From Psychrosphaera ytuae (GTDB lineage Bacteria > Pseudomonadota > Gammaproteobacteria > Enterobacterales > Alteromonadaceae): 64,000 nucleotides of DNA. A model generated the notes under the pieces. The model saw nothing but the letters and a program-made list of their open reading frames with translations. It searched no databases and had not been told where the DNA came from. Location of the stretch: contig NZ_CP072110.1 of assembly GCF_017638545.1 (NCBI RefSeq), forward strand, positions 2,356,001 to 2,420,000, in the 5' to 3' direction. A program made the translations under genes and the position numbers. This document shows, piece after piece, positions 17,567 to 26,971 of this stretch (positions are counted from its first letter, which is position 1; every line of letters starts with the position of its first letter).

Positions 17567-18079
17567 ATGACAAATAATTTCAAACGCCAGCAAGGTTTCA
17601 CATTGATCGAACTGATCATTGTAATCGTGATTTTAGGTATCTTAGCGGCTACGGCATCACCTAAATTCCTTAACTTACAAGGTGATGCAAAAGCGTCAAC
17701 CGTTCAAGGTTTGGCTGCCTCGTTAAAGAGTGCATCAAACATTGTTTACTCAAAAGCGTTAGTTCAGGGTAAAGCAAGTGCCCAGACAGCTTCGACTACC
17801 AACCCAACGCTAAATGTAGTTTATGGTTATCCACAAGCTACGACTGCTGATATCAGTGCGATTTTAGAAATTTCAGTGCGTGATGCTGATCCTTCTGACC
17901 CTGCAGGTGTTGAATGGGAAATCGCAGGTAACGGTACTAACCAAGTTCGTATCTATCCTGCCGGTGACTACGACGGTGGTTCTGCAGCATTTAACAATGA
18001 TGACAACTGTTACGTTCGTTACAATGAGGCTACTGCAACAACACCAGCGACGGTACAAATCTTAACTGACGAATGCTAA
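17567..18079 (+). CDS. mshA: MSHA major pilin MshA
   Basis: Prepilin of 170 residues with a ten-residue leader ending in glycine, then FTLIELIIVIVILG with Glu at +5 for subunit assembly. The mature part follows the MshA pattern: PKFLNLQGDAKASTVQGLA along the helix, an alanine/threonine-rich centre, and a C-terminal cysteine pair (NCYVRY and TDEC) closing the D-region. The position, 16 bases after mshB with a strong AGGAG ribosome-binding site, identifies it as the main pilus subunit. No terminator follows, so mshC-Q are probably read from the same transcript at lower level. Confidence 0.92.
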   Translation: MTNNFKRQQGFTLIELIIVIVILGILAATASPKFLNLQGDAKASTVQGLAASLKSASNIVYSKALVQGKASAQTASTTNPTLNVVYGYPQATTADISAILEISVRDADPSDPAGVEWEIAGNGTNQVRIYPAGDYDGGSAAFNNDDNCYVRYNEATATTPATVQILTDEC

Positions 18080-18116
18080 GCGCAACGTTGTAAGAAAGTA
18101 GTAAAGGTGACAACGA

Positions 18117-18629
18117 TTGTTCAATTTAAACCAACCCCAACGGGGATTCACCCTGGTAGAACTGATCGTTGTCATTCTTTTGATAGCTATACTCGGTATA
18201 ACTGTCCTTCCCAAACTTCAGGGTACTAACGAGTACCAATTAGTTTCTCAACGAGACCAATTCATTTCTTTATTACGCACGGTCCAAATGCGGGCAATGC
18301 AAAATACTCAAGACGACAGCACCACTTGCCATCGGATCCGTTTTTTAAATGGGGCTTCGGGTCTTTCTGCACAAAACCCAACGACGGGTCAATGTGATCC
18401 TGGTCTTATTAATTTACCAAGCGGTTCTAATAGTGATTTTTTGATCATCGACGAAATTGCTACTTACTCAGTGATAAATGGTCAGGGTGGTTCGATTAGC
18501 TTCATTGATTTTGATAGCTGGGGAAGACCGATTGCAAACAATGGAACCTGCGTTCGTCGTTGTGAAATTACTATAGAAACATACAAGGTATGCGTTCAGT
18601 CTGAGGGTTATATCCATGCGTGCTCGTAA
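18117..18629 (+). CDS. mshC: MSHA minor prepilin MshC
   Basis: GspH/FimT-type pseudopilin of 170 residues with leader MFNLNQPQRG and FTLVELIVVILLIAILGITV. It appears to start with TTG, preceded by an AAAGGTGA ribosome-binding site; no ATG lies at a suitable place in frame before the helix. The mature part has cysteines near the middle and a C-terminal pair (CVRRCEI, then KVCVQ). Minor prepilins of this type prime pilus assembly and may sit at the tip. It overlaps mshD by 14 bases. Confidence 0.87.
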   Translation: MFNLNQPQRGFTLVELIVVILLIAILGITVLPKLQGTNEYQLVSQRDQFISLLRTVQMRAMQNTQDDSTTCHRIRFLNGASGLSAQNPTTGQCDPGLINLPSGSNSDFLIIDEIATYSVINGQGGSISFIDFDSWGRPIANNGTCVRRCEITIETYKVCVQSEGYIHACS

Positions 18630-19197
18630 GGATTATGGCCACTTTCAATCTCAGCGAGGATTCACTTTGGTTGAGATGGTTGTAGGTATAACTGCGCTTT
18701 CGGTAGCCCTGTTATTGCTAACAGGGGTGTTAGTACCTCAGGCCGAGCGAAGCACAGACCCTTGGTTTCAAGTTCGTTCTGCAGAGTTAGCGCAATCGCT
18801 AATGAATGAAATCAATGCAAGAAGCTTCGATGAAAATTCGTCGCGTACTGGCGGTCAGACTCGTTGTAACGAAAGTAGTGGCCCAGCCTGCACGAATATT
18901 CCAACCACTTGTCCTACAAATACCTCAGCATCCAAATCCTGGGTAGAAGAAAATAGTCGTGATCTTTATGATGACGTTGATGACTTTCATTGTTTTGAAG
19001 CGTCGGGTGATACTATTACGAATATAGAAGACCAGGCCCTTATAAATGTGTACAAAGAGTTTTCTGTATCAGTGAGAGTTGTCTATGCAGGGTCTGACTT
19101 GGGCTTAAGTAATCAACTTGCAAAGCGTATCACTGTGAGTGTCACACCTCCGCGCGGATCGATTGTTAACTATACAACGTATAGGACAAACTATTGA
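18616..19197 (+). CDS. mshD: MSHA minor prepilin MshD
   Basis: Prepilin of 193 residues with a 15-residue leader ending QRG, then FTLVEMVVGITALSVALLLL. The helix resembles PilV/GspI-type minor pilins. The mature domain contains four cysteines in its first half (TRCNESSGPACTNIPTTC and FHCFE), unusual for such a short protein and suggesting two disulfides. The gene begins inside mshC and overlaps mshO through ATGA, so translation is tightly coupled along the mshC-D-O-P series. Confidence 0.87.
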   Translation: MRARKDYGHFQSQRGFTLVEMVVGITALSVALLLLTGVLVPQAERSTDPWFQVRSAELAQSLMNEINARSFDENSSRTGGQTRCNESSGPACTNIPTTCPTNTSASKSWVEENSRDLYDDVDDFHCFEASGDTITNIEDQALINVYKEFSVSVRVVYAGSDLGLSNQLAKRITVSVTPPRGSIVNYTTYRTNY

Positions 19198-20003
19198 TGA
19201 ATATCAAAAAGCAGATTGGTTTTACTCTGATAGAGTTAGTTGCAGTCATTGTCATCTTGGGCGTTTTGGCTATAGCCACATCTAAGTTTATCGTGTTTGG
19301 TACCGAGATTTATATTCAGGCAACCGATCGGCAACATGTATTAAGTAAAAGTCGATTTTTAGTCGAGCGAATTACACGAGAGTTAAGAGAATCCATTCCA
19401 GGAAGCATTCAACCAAATTCCAGCGGCAGTTGCATACGTTTTATTCCAATAAAAGGCTCGGGTGCTTATCGCACAGATTCTGCGGCCGTCACTCCACCAT
19501 TTGCACCTAAATCGGGTACCCAGCTTGATGTTGTAAGCTGGAACGGCAGCTATAGTCCAGGTGACTTTATATATATTTATGCGGCTAATTTTAATGCCGT
19601 ATATGCACCAAGCCAGTCTTTCGCGGTTATTGATAGTATAAGCGGTTCGGGGCCTGAATATCGATTTACGTTAAATACGTCGAGTACGTTTGCGGCAGAA
19701 TCTCCCAATAAGCGTTATTACACAGGTAATAAGGTAATTATTTATTGTATATACAATGGTAATGCCTATCGGTATGTCAGAAATGCGATTAACAGTTTTT
19801 ATCCGCCACCCATCTTTATTGCTAATCTTGGCGTATTAATGTCAGAGGGTGTGACCAATGATTTGGCAACTGAGCCACCGTTTAGGTTCCAAGAGGGCGC
19901 GCTATATCGAAACTCTGTAGTGAATTTATATTTAGAGTTTAACGCTAACCAAAACGAAAATATGTTTTTTAACCAAGAGGTGCACATTCCAAATGTCCCT
20001 TGA
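19194..20003 (+). CDS. mshO: MSHA minor prepilin MshO
   Basis: Prepilin of 269 residues (PilW/GspJ size) with leader MMNIKKQIG and helix FTLIELVAVIVILGVLAIAT. The globular part is beta-rich, with cysteines in SSGSCIRF and IIYCIYN. It is the largest of the minor pilins here. The start overlaps the mshD stop and the end overlaps mshP by 11 bases. Expected to belong to the minor-pilin tip or priming complex with MshC, D and P. Confidence 0.87.
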   Translation: MMNIKKQIGFTLIELVAVIVILGVLAIATSKFIVFGTEIYIQATDRQHVLSKSRFLVERITRELRESIPGSIQPNSSGSCIRFIPIKGSGAYRTDSAAVTPPFAPKSGTQLDVVSWNGSYSPGDFIYIYAANFNAVYAPSQSFAVIDSISGSGPEYRFTLNTSSTFAAESPNKRYYTGNKVIIYCIYNGNAYRYVRNAINSFYPPPIFIANLGVLMSEGVTNDLATEPPFRFQEGALYRNSVVNLYLEFNANQNENMFFNQEVHIPNVP

Positions 20004-20463
20004 ACGCTCATGCACTTATCGTAAAAAACAACAGGGAAGTAGTCTTATTATCGCAGTGTTTATCATTGTCGTTTTTGCGATTTTGAGTTTGAGCATAACG
20101 CGCACTATATCGTCCAGTACGGATCAAAATGTAAATGAGATTTTAGGAACAAGAGCATTGTTAGCCGCAGATACAGGAACGGAAGTGGTATTACAGCAAC
20201 TATTTCCACTGAATACTAATACTCATACCTGTAATGCAAAGCGGCATCTATACTTTAACACTGAAGGCCTCGAAAATTGCTCTGTCGTAGTTCAGTGCCA
20301 AGAAACCAATGTTGGCAACAATGATTATTTTGAAATTGTCAGCACGGGTATATGTAAAGCGGGTTTGTCAGGTAGTTCGTCATCGCCATCTGCAGCAGAT
20401 GAGCGCTGTTTATCACTAGAGATGTGTGTTAGCCGTACAATAGAAGTTGAAGCGAGGAAGTAA
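19993..20463 (+). CDS. mshP: MSHA pilin-like protein MshP
   Basis: A 156-residue protein with a class III-like N-terminus: QQG then SSLIIAVFIIVVFAILSLSI. It lacks both Phe at +1 and Glu at +5, like PilX/GspK-type tip proteins that cannot sit inside the fibre. A series of cysteines follows (HTCNA, ENCSVVVQC, GICKAG, RCLSLEMC). It starts within mshO and ends three bases before mshQ. This suggests a tip-proximal role presenting MshQ, which is inference from gene order and residue pattern. Confidence 0.85.
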   Translation: MSLERSCTYRKKQQGSSLIIAVFIIVVFAILSLSITRTISSSTDQNVNEILGTRALLAADTGTEVVLQQLFPLNTNTHTCNAKRHLYFNTEGLENCSVVVQCQETNVGNNDYFEIVSTGICKAGLSGSSSSPSAADERCLSLEMCVSRTIEVEARK

Positions 20464-20466
20464 GCC

Positions 20467-23400
20467 GTGCCTGTTGTTTCAAAAATAAAACCGTTAACCC
20501 TTACAGTATCTAGTTTGTTGTTTGCTTCTTTACCCGCTGTAGCCGGTGAGGGCTTGGAAAACGCACAAGTAACGGGTGTTCAGTTTGAATACAATGATAC
20601 AACGTGGGCAGCAAAAAATTTAATAGACTTAGATACGCGTTCGCGGTGGCTTAGTCGACAACAAACCAACGATATCAATTTCTTATTAGATTCAACAGGG
20701 GACCCAGCTTGTTTTGCGGGTTTTACCCTACAAAACAGTCGGCAGACGACTCGCAATATTAAAGAGTTTGCATTACTTGCAACCTCCGACGACAGTTTGG
20801 CAAACAACTTTGGAACTGTTGGCTGGCAGCCTATTGCAGCCAATGAAAACCCCACTGATCTGTTAAATTATTTAAGCTGGGCACAAGGTGCGAGGCTGAT
20901 TAACTTCAGTTACGAGCACAATGCTAATCAATGGGCCGCTGAGCACATCAATGATGGTGACACTAGCTCTCGGTGGTTGTCTCGTTACGGTGGAAACGTA
21001 TTAGAGTTTAATGTTGATGCAGACTGGGATAACAACGCCGGCGATCCTATCAACATAGCTGAGTTTGAGTTTTTAAACTACGGTAATGACGACCGTTCTG
21101 TCAGAGAATTCCAGGTTGAATACACACCTAATGGAATTGATTGGTTCAGGATAGAAACACCTGGTTCGCAAATAGGTGATCCTGGGTATATTTTCTCAAG
21201 AACTTACGACGGTGGTTCTCTGGACTTTGTGGACAGTGCCTTTAATGCGACAACTTGGTCTGGCAATAATATCAATGACGGCGACCAAAATACCCGTTGG
21301 TTGAGTCGCAAAGGCAATAACTTTTTAGAATTCAGCTTTGATCCAGACAAAGATGGGATATCGGGTAAAGACGGTGACGTAAATGATCTATTTAGTGTCA
21401 ATCAGATCCGTCTTCGAAATTATGGCAATGCCGATGACCGCTCAGTGCGATTATTCCAAGTTGCATACAAAACGCCAACGATAACCTCATGGCGTAAAAT
21501 AAATGTTCCTGGCGCGGTAATCGGTGAGCCTGATTACAACTTTGCGCTGTGGTTTCATGGTGCTCGGTTAAGTGAGGTCAGTGATCAATTAAATACGACA
21601 AGTTGGGGCGCTGACAACATTCACGACGGAGACCAAAATACTCGTTGGCTTGCTGGTGATTTTAGTAGCCGCATTGGCTTTCAGTTTGACCCTGAAGAAA
21701 ATGGCGTTTTTGCCGAAACGTCTGATTTATTCACTTTTGAGCGTTTTCAAATCATAAACTACGGTGCTGATGACCGTTCAATTGATGAGTTTCAGGTTGA
21801 GGTAACCACAGCTACAAATCCAACGTGGACACCAATAAATGTTCCGGGCGCAGCCATTGGCGATGCTAATTTTAATTTCGCTTTGGTTAACAATGGAGCT
21901 CGGTTAGTCGCAATTGACAGTGAGTACAACAATAGTAATTGGTCAGCAGCAAACTTACACGACGGTAGCCAAAAGTCGCGCTGGTTGAGTCTTAAAAACA
22001 ATAACACCTTGGAGTTCGCGTTTGATCTTAACCGGGATAACAGTGTCGGTGGGGTTGACGATGAATTCAGTTTTGATTCGTTTTATATTCAAAACTACGG
22101 CAATGATGACCGCTCTATTTATGAATTCCAAATTCAAGTTAAAACCGCTGATAATAACAATTGGCGAGCAATCCGCCGCCCAGGCGCAGTCGTCGGCGAC
22201 CCTAATTTTAACTTTGCTCTGCAAGCGAATGGCGGTGTATTAACTCAATTTGACTCTCAAGTTAATACGACTCAGTGGGCTGCTGAGAATCTGCACGATG
22301 GTGACTTTACTACTCGTTGGCTCAGCAACAAGATGGCTAACACCATTGATTTTGGTTTTGATGTCGATGGTGACGGCAGTTTATCGGGTGCCAATGATAG
22401 TTTTGAGTTAAGAAGAATATTTTTACAAAACTATGGCAACGATGATCGTTCGGTAAAAGAGTTTCAGATTTATGTCCAAACCTTAGCGGATAGTAACTGG
22501 CAGCGCATAGAAGTTCCTGGAAGTGGTGCTGGTATGCCAAACTATAACTTTTCTCTAGCTGGCCACGGTGGCACTTTGGTCGCTATAGATTCCGAATTAA
22601 ACAATACTAGTTGGGCTGCTAAAAACGCACATGACGGTGATTTTGGAACGCGCTGGTTAAGCCGTAATCAAGTAAACACTTTAGAGTTTAGTTTTGATAC
22701 TAATTACGATGGTAATACAGGCGATACGATTAACCTTGATACGATTCGTTTAGTCAATTATGGCAATGACGATCGCTCAGTCGCAACGTTTGAGGTGGAA
22801 TACCTTAATAGCCTGGGACTTTGGATCCCTATTACCCAAACAGACGGCACGCCTGTTTTTACCGCTAATATTGGTTTTGCGGAACAGACGTGGGTGATTG
22901 ATGAGTTAACGGATGTTAACGGAATTCGATTTAAAACTTTAACTAATCACGGTGACCCCACTTACACTGGACTGTCCGAAATTTCTTTTTCAGGCAAAAC
23001 GGTTGGACCCAGCTCAACATTTACCGCACAGATGTCTGGTGCCGGTGAATACTTCGAATTAGATCCGAATAATTACCCGACAGGGGTAACTGCGGTTCGG
23101 TTTGAGACTTTGACTAACTATGGCGACCGCTCTTATGCCGGTATTCGAGAGCTCAAGTTGCTCGGTCCATCAACGATTGAAACAACGATCTTCACGGCTC
23201 AAATGAATGGCAATGGTGAAACCTTTACGTTAGACAGTGATGACATTCCGCAGCGAGTAACTGGCGTACGTTTGAATACCATCAGTAATCACGGGGACCC
23301 GAGCTATATTGGTGCGAGAGAGTTTAAACTGTTTGGAGACGCGGTTAATGAGACTACTATTTTTAGAGCCGCGATGACGAGCGCGATACAGCGTTTTGAA

Positions 23401-26400
23401 CTCGACTCTAACGATGTGGTTGATAATGTAACAGGCGTGAGATTAGTGACCATCAGTAACCACGGTGATCCTAGTTACATAGGTGCGACGGAGTTTGAGG
23501 TGTTGGGCCCGTCAATCACTGAGACCAAAACATTTGTCGGTCAAATGACGGCCTCAGAGCAAACGTTTACGTTAGACACAGAAGACATTCCGTCAGATGT
23601 AACCGAGTTTCAATTAATAACCATTAATAACTATGGCGATCCAAGTTATATCGGTATGCGCGAGTTTGAGGTGTTAGGAAATGGTGTGACGGCAAATTAT
23701 ACCTTTGCCTTGCCACAGTCCACAGGACCTCACCGAATCGTACTTGATAGTGACGATCGTATTTCAGGAGCAGTTGGTGTTCGCTTAAAGACGATTAACA
23801 ACCACGGTGATCCTTCCTATATTGGCCTGCGAGAATTTAAGCTGTTTGGTGATGCTGAAATTCCTAATAGTCCGACCCCAGGTGCAAAATACAAAGATTA
23901 TATTTTTAAAGGCAGCAACACTGCCGCGTTGCAGACGTTTGAGTTTGATTCGCTAAATGCAAAATATTTGCGTTTGCACACAATGACAAATTTTGATTAT
24001 CAAGCTTATATTGAAGCTGCCGAGGTTGGGTTGGCAGTTGGTAACTGTGCTACAGGTCAGTGGCATTTAGATGAGTTGAGTTGGGCAGGAACCCCTGACG
24101 AAGTGTTAGACAGTTCGAGCTCACAATTGCACGGTAAAGCATTTGGATTTGGCAATGGTGACGGTGCTAATACCAATGCTACCGATCCGGCAATTCCTGG
24201 GTCTCCAGGGACTTGTCGCTATGGTAGCTTTGATGGCGTCGATGACTATGTAGAAATACCTGATAGCGAAGGGCTGGACAATACACCTCAGATAACACTG
24301 TCGGCGTGGTTCAAAGCTGATACCTTGAACCAGACAAATGGAACCAATGCTCGAGGTTTACTATCGAAGCGACCGTCTTTTTCCAACAATGTTTCGTACG
24401 GTATTTTCTTCCTGCGAAATGGCGGAAATGAGCTGTATATAGATATTGATAGAACCAACAATCGCTTCAAAACTAATACAAAATTTAATACCGGGCAGTG
24501 GTATCACTTAGCCGTGGTTTTTGATGGAACTTTACCGCGTGATGAGCGAGTTGCAGTTTACGTTAATGGCGTACTAGACGGTAAATTTAGAGAAGATAGC
24601 ACGTTTATTCCGGATACGGTTTCTAACTTTTATATCGGTAATCTTTATACAGGCTTAGGCGAACTCAAAGTCTTTGATGGTGCAATTGATGAAGTTAATG
24701 TTTTGCCATTTGCGTATAGCCAATCGCAAGTTAATAAACTGATGAATCAAACGAGACCGTGTGATGCCCAAGTGGACCATATTCGTATAGAACACTCTGG
24801 GTCCGGTGTGTCTTGCGCAGATCATTCAGTGACATTGACGGCATGTGCCAATGCAGACTGCAGTGCAATTTACACAGGTTCGGACATTAGCTTTACGCTG
24901 CAAAAAAATACTGGAGGGACCATTTCTGACATCAACACCTATGTGATTGATGGGACGACGGGTCAGTTAAGTGGCGCAAGCTTTACGGATGCAAATGTCG
25001 GGACTTTTGCATTCACAGGTACGTCAGCTGAGGTGGCTACAGTGAAGTGTTTGAATACGTCGACAGGACAAGAAAACTGTGACTATAACATTGGCTCAAG
25101 TGGCTTCATTGTTACAGCTGGTAATAATAATGTGACTCAATCCTGTGCTGCTAATAGCTTTACTATTCAGGCTGTACAAGCGTCTAATGATCCAACTTCA
25201 GGAGCATGTGTGCCGGCATATGCGGCAGGTGATTATCCGCTTAACTTCAACTTTAATTACATTGACCCCAATAGTTCAGCTGTCATTAACACTGCGAACG
25301 CGAATATTGAGGGCATTGATCATACAGCTGGGCAAACGGGCAACAATCAAAATGTTACTTTTGATGGTAATGCGCAAGCCGTTATTGATGTGGACTATCG
25401 TGAGGCGGGTCTGATCTCAATTGTTGTTAATGACGCCAATGGAGTCTTAACCAGCACGACTGCACAACTTGGTTTTGTACCGTCTCAGTTAACTGCAAGC
25501 TGGGCTGACGGTGATGCGAATAATATCGCGGGAATCACCGAACAAGTTGTCATCGCAGGTCAATGCAGCGACGGTACGGTACTTCAAAACTATCGTCCTT
25601 CTGGTGACTATCAAGTTCAGGCTGCACGTGTTGCACCTACAGATGCAGAGATAGTGAACGCCAATCCAGGAGTTACACCTAACGATCTGGAGACTCTGAC
25701 GGTTGCCAATAACACACAAATAAATCCAAATGGGAACAGTGAGAATGTCAACGTTGTAGGGTCACCAAACCCACAGGTGCTTAACGTCGATTACGATGAA
25801 GCTGCGAGTATACAACTGAGCTTTACGGACAATAATTACTTAGGGCAGTCCATTTCTACCGCTTCACCACTTTCTGGAAGTTTTGGTATAAGTCACTACA
25901 CAGCTTCGTTAAATACACCGGCTCTTGGTGCAACTTGCGGTGCTGCCAGTTATGTTGGGCAAGATATCAATTGGGCGACTAACCCAGAAGTTACATTAAC
26001 AGCCAAAAACGCAATTGACGGAACCATTGAGTTTTCTGATATCAATGGATATTGGCCATTTGATTTGAGTGCTATGACGACTGAGTTTGTCGGTAATAGT
26101 TATACCGAGTCAACATCAAACGTGAACAACAGCGTCGGTATTAATAACGACACTATGACAGCGTTAGAGCTTAATACAACAAACGTAGATGGTCAGAGAC
26201 GTTATCAGGTTTCTAATCAGCTGGTCAGATACAATAAGTCGGCAACACCTGATGTACCGTTTGACGCTAATTTAGACCTTCAGATCAATGCCTCTGCATT
26301 TTTAGATGTTAATGGGGTTGGAATAAAGACAAATGCGGCTGATCCGGTGTATTTACCGGTGCAGTTCTTGTCTATAACTGGAACTGAACTTCGTTACGGC

Positions 26401-26907
26401 AGATTAAAAACCGAAAGTACCTATGGCTCTGAACTGGAAAGTTTACCATGGCGTGCACAAATTCAGGTCTATCAATCATCAGGTGAATGGCGCCATAACA
26501 GTGATGATAATTGTTCTACCTTGACTGAAAATGCAGTGACGATTGATGGCATCAATCGATTTGATGTCGAAACCAATCCACCGAGATATACCCTAGATAT
26601 AAGTAATGCCCAGACATTTTTAGAGAGCTTTTCGGGAGTCACAGAGGTGACATCAAACAGTGGTTTTATAACCCTGCCATTTGCTAGCCCAGGCGACAAG
26701 AACATTGGTAGTCTTAACATCAACGTCGATTTAACTAGCGAATTACCGTTTTTGCGTTGGGATTGGAATGATAATGCCTCAGGCGTATTCAACGATTCAG
26801 ATGGTGATGGGATTGACGATTCATTAGATCTAACTACGCCTCAAACGACAATAACATTCGGTCGTTATCGAGGTAATGAAAGGATTATTTACAAACGGGA
26901 ACGTTAG
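20467..26907 (+). CDS. mshQ: MshQ, giant repeat-containing MSHA-associated adhesin
   Basis: A 2146-residue exported protein with a signal peptide (cleavage near PAVAGEG, residue 27) and a GTG start. Layout: seven discoidin-like repeats of about 108-116 residues (about 34-808, keyed by TRWLS and NYGNDDRS); a second series of six to seven shorter repeats of 54-58 residues (about 808-1188, keyed by N-H/Y-GDPSYIG); a LamG/concanavalin-like domain (about 1197-1435, FDGVDDYVEIPD and WYHLAVVFDG); and a cysteine-containing C-terminal region of the MshQ type (DUF6701-like) ending GRYRGNERIIYKRER. Acidic DxDxDG-like loops recur in the first repeats. It is longer than the MshQ proteins I know of. Role inferred: surface or pilus-tip adhesin. 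No membrane anchor is visible at the C-terminus. Confidence 0.85.
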   Translation: MPVVSKIKPLTLTVSSLLFASLPAVAGEGLENAQVTGVQFEYNDTTWAAKNLIDLDTRSRWLSRQQTNDINFLLDSTGDPACFAGFTLQNSRQTTRNIKEFALLATSDDSLANNFGTVGWQPIAANENPTDLLNYLSWAQGARLINFSYEHNANQWAAEHINDGDTSSRWLSRYGGNVLEFNVDADWDNNAGDPINIAEFEFLNYGNDDRSVREFQVEYTPNGIDWFRIETPGSQIGDPGYIFSRTYDGGSLDFVDSAFNATTWSGNNINDGDQNTRWLSRKGNNFLEFSFDPDKDGISGKDGDVNDLFSVNQIRLRNYGNADDRSVRLFQVAYKTPTITSWRKINVPGAVIGEPDYNFALWFHGARLSEVSDQLNTTSWGADNIHDGDQNTRWLAGDFSSRIGFQFDPEENGVFAETSDLFTFERFQIINYGADDRSIDEFQVEVTTATNPTWTPINVPGAAIGDANFNFALVNNGARLVAIDSEYNNSNWSAANLHDGSQKSRWLSLKNNNTLEFAFDLNRDNSVGGVDDEFSFDSFYIQNYGNDDRSIYEFQIQVKTADNNNWRAIRRPGAVVGDPNFNFALQANGGVLTQFDSQVNTTQWAAENLHDGDFTTRWLSNKMANTIDFGFDVDGDGSLSGANDSFELRRIFLQNYGNDDRSVKEFQIYVQTLADSNWQRIEVPGSGAGMPNYNFSLAGHGGTLVAIDSELNNTSWAAKNAHDGDFGTRWLSRNQVNTLEFSFDTNYDGNTGDTINLDTIRLVNYGNDDRSVATFEVEYLNSLGLWIPITQTDGTPVFTANIGFAEQTWVIDELTDVNGIRFKTLTNHGDPTYTGLSEISFSGKTVGPSSTFTAQMSGAGEYFELDPNNYPTGVTAVRFETLTNYGDRSYAGIRELKLLGPSTIETTIFTAQMNGNGETFTLDSDDIPQRVTGVRLNTISNHGDPSYIGAREFKLFGDAVNETTIFRAAMTSAIQRFELDSNDVVDNVTGVRLVTISNHGDPSYIGATEFEVLGPSITETKTFVGQMTASEQTFTLDTEDIPSDVTEFQLITINNYGDPSYIGMREFEVLGNGVTANYTFALPQSTGPHRIVLDSDDRISGAVGVRLKTINNHGDPSYIGLREFKLFGDAEIPNSPTPGAKYKDYIFKGSNTAALQTFEFDSLNAKYLRLHTMTNFDYQAYIEAAEVGLAVGNCATGQWHLDELSWAGTPDEVLDSSSSQLHGKAFGFGNGDGANTNATDPAIPGSPGTCRYGSFDGVDDYVEIPDSEGLDNTPQITLSAWFKADTLNQTNGTNARGLLSKRPSFSNNVSYGIFFLRNGGNELYIDIDRTNNRFKTNTKFNTGQWYHLAVVFDGTLPRDERVAVYVNGVLDGKFREDSTFIPDTVSNFYIGNLYTGLGELKVFDGAIDEVNVLPFAYSQSQVNKLMNQTRPCDAQVDHIRIEHSGSGVSCADHSVTLTACANADCSAIYTGSDISFTLQKNTGGTISDINTYVIDGTTGQLSGASFTDANVGTFAFTGTSAEVATVKCLNTSTGQENCDYNIGSSGFIVTAGNNNVTQSCAANSFTIQAVQASNDPTSGACVPAYAAGDYPLNFNFNYIDPNSSAVINTANANIEGIDHTAGQTGNNQNVTFDGNAQAVIDVDYREAGLISIVVNDANGVLTSTTAQLGFVPSQLTASWADGDANNIAGITEQVVIAGQCSDGTVLQNYRPSGDYQVQAARVAPTDAEIVNANPGVTPNDLETLTVANNTQINPNGNSENVNVVGSPNPQVLNVDYDEAASIQLSFTDNNYLGQSISTASPLSGSFGISHYTASLNTPALGATCGAASYVGQDINWATNPEVTLTAKNAIDGTIEFSDINGYWPFDLSAMTTEFVGNSYTESTSNVNNSVGINNDTMTALELNTTNVDGQRRYQVSNQLVRYNKSATPDVPFDANLDLQINASAFLDVNGVGIKTNAADPVYLPVQFLSITGTELRYGRLKTESTYGSELESLPWRAQIQVYQSSGEWRHNSDDNCSTLTENAVTIDGINRFDVETNPPRYTLDISNAQTFLESFSGVTEVTSNSGFITLPFASPGDKNIGSLNINVDLTSELPFLRWDWNDNASGVFNDSDGDGIDDSLDLTTPQTTITFGRYRGNERIIYKRER
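20572..22890 (+). repeat. seven tandem discoidin-like repeats in mshQ
   Basis: Units begin near 20572 (diverged first copy), 20887, 21211, 21559, 21895, 22231 and 22567. The last three intervals are exactly 336 bases (112 codons). Each unit contains a TTxWxAxNIHDGDxxTRWLS segment, an aspartate-rich loop, a NYGNDDRS turn, EFQV and a GDPNFNFAL ending. The copies have diverged at the DNA level but keep their phase, so they are old duplications. Confidence 0.88.
22891..24030 (+). repeat. six to seven short tandem repeats in mshQ
   Basis: A second series with a period of about 165-174 bases. The core N-H/Y-GD-P/R-SY-x-G-xxE lies near 22949, 23112, 23284, 23455, 23626 and 23800, with a decayed seventh copy (NFDYQAYIEAAEV) near 23990. 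Each unit resembles the C-terminal half of an F5/8-type domain and is joined by TIFTAQM-type linkers. Confidence 0.82.
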
Positions 26908-26971
26908 CGCTGCTGTATTTCTAAATTTTATTACACAAATATGTCATTTAATGAGAGAAATTTAGATTAGT

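Noticed and set aside
20572..24030. Regular repeats that could suggest a CRISPR array
   Set aside because: Units are 165-348 bases, diverged in DNA, and lie in one open reading frame; they are protein repeats.
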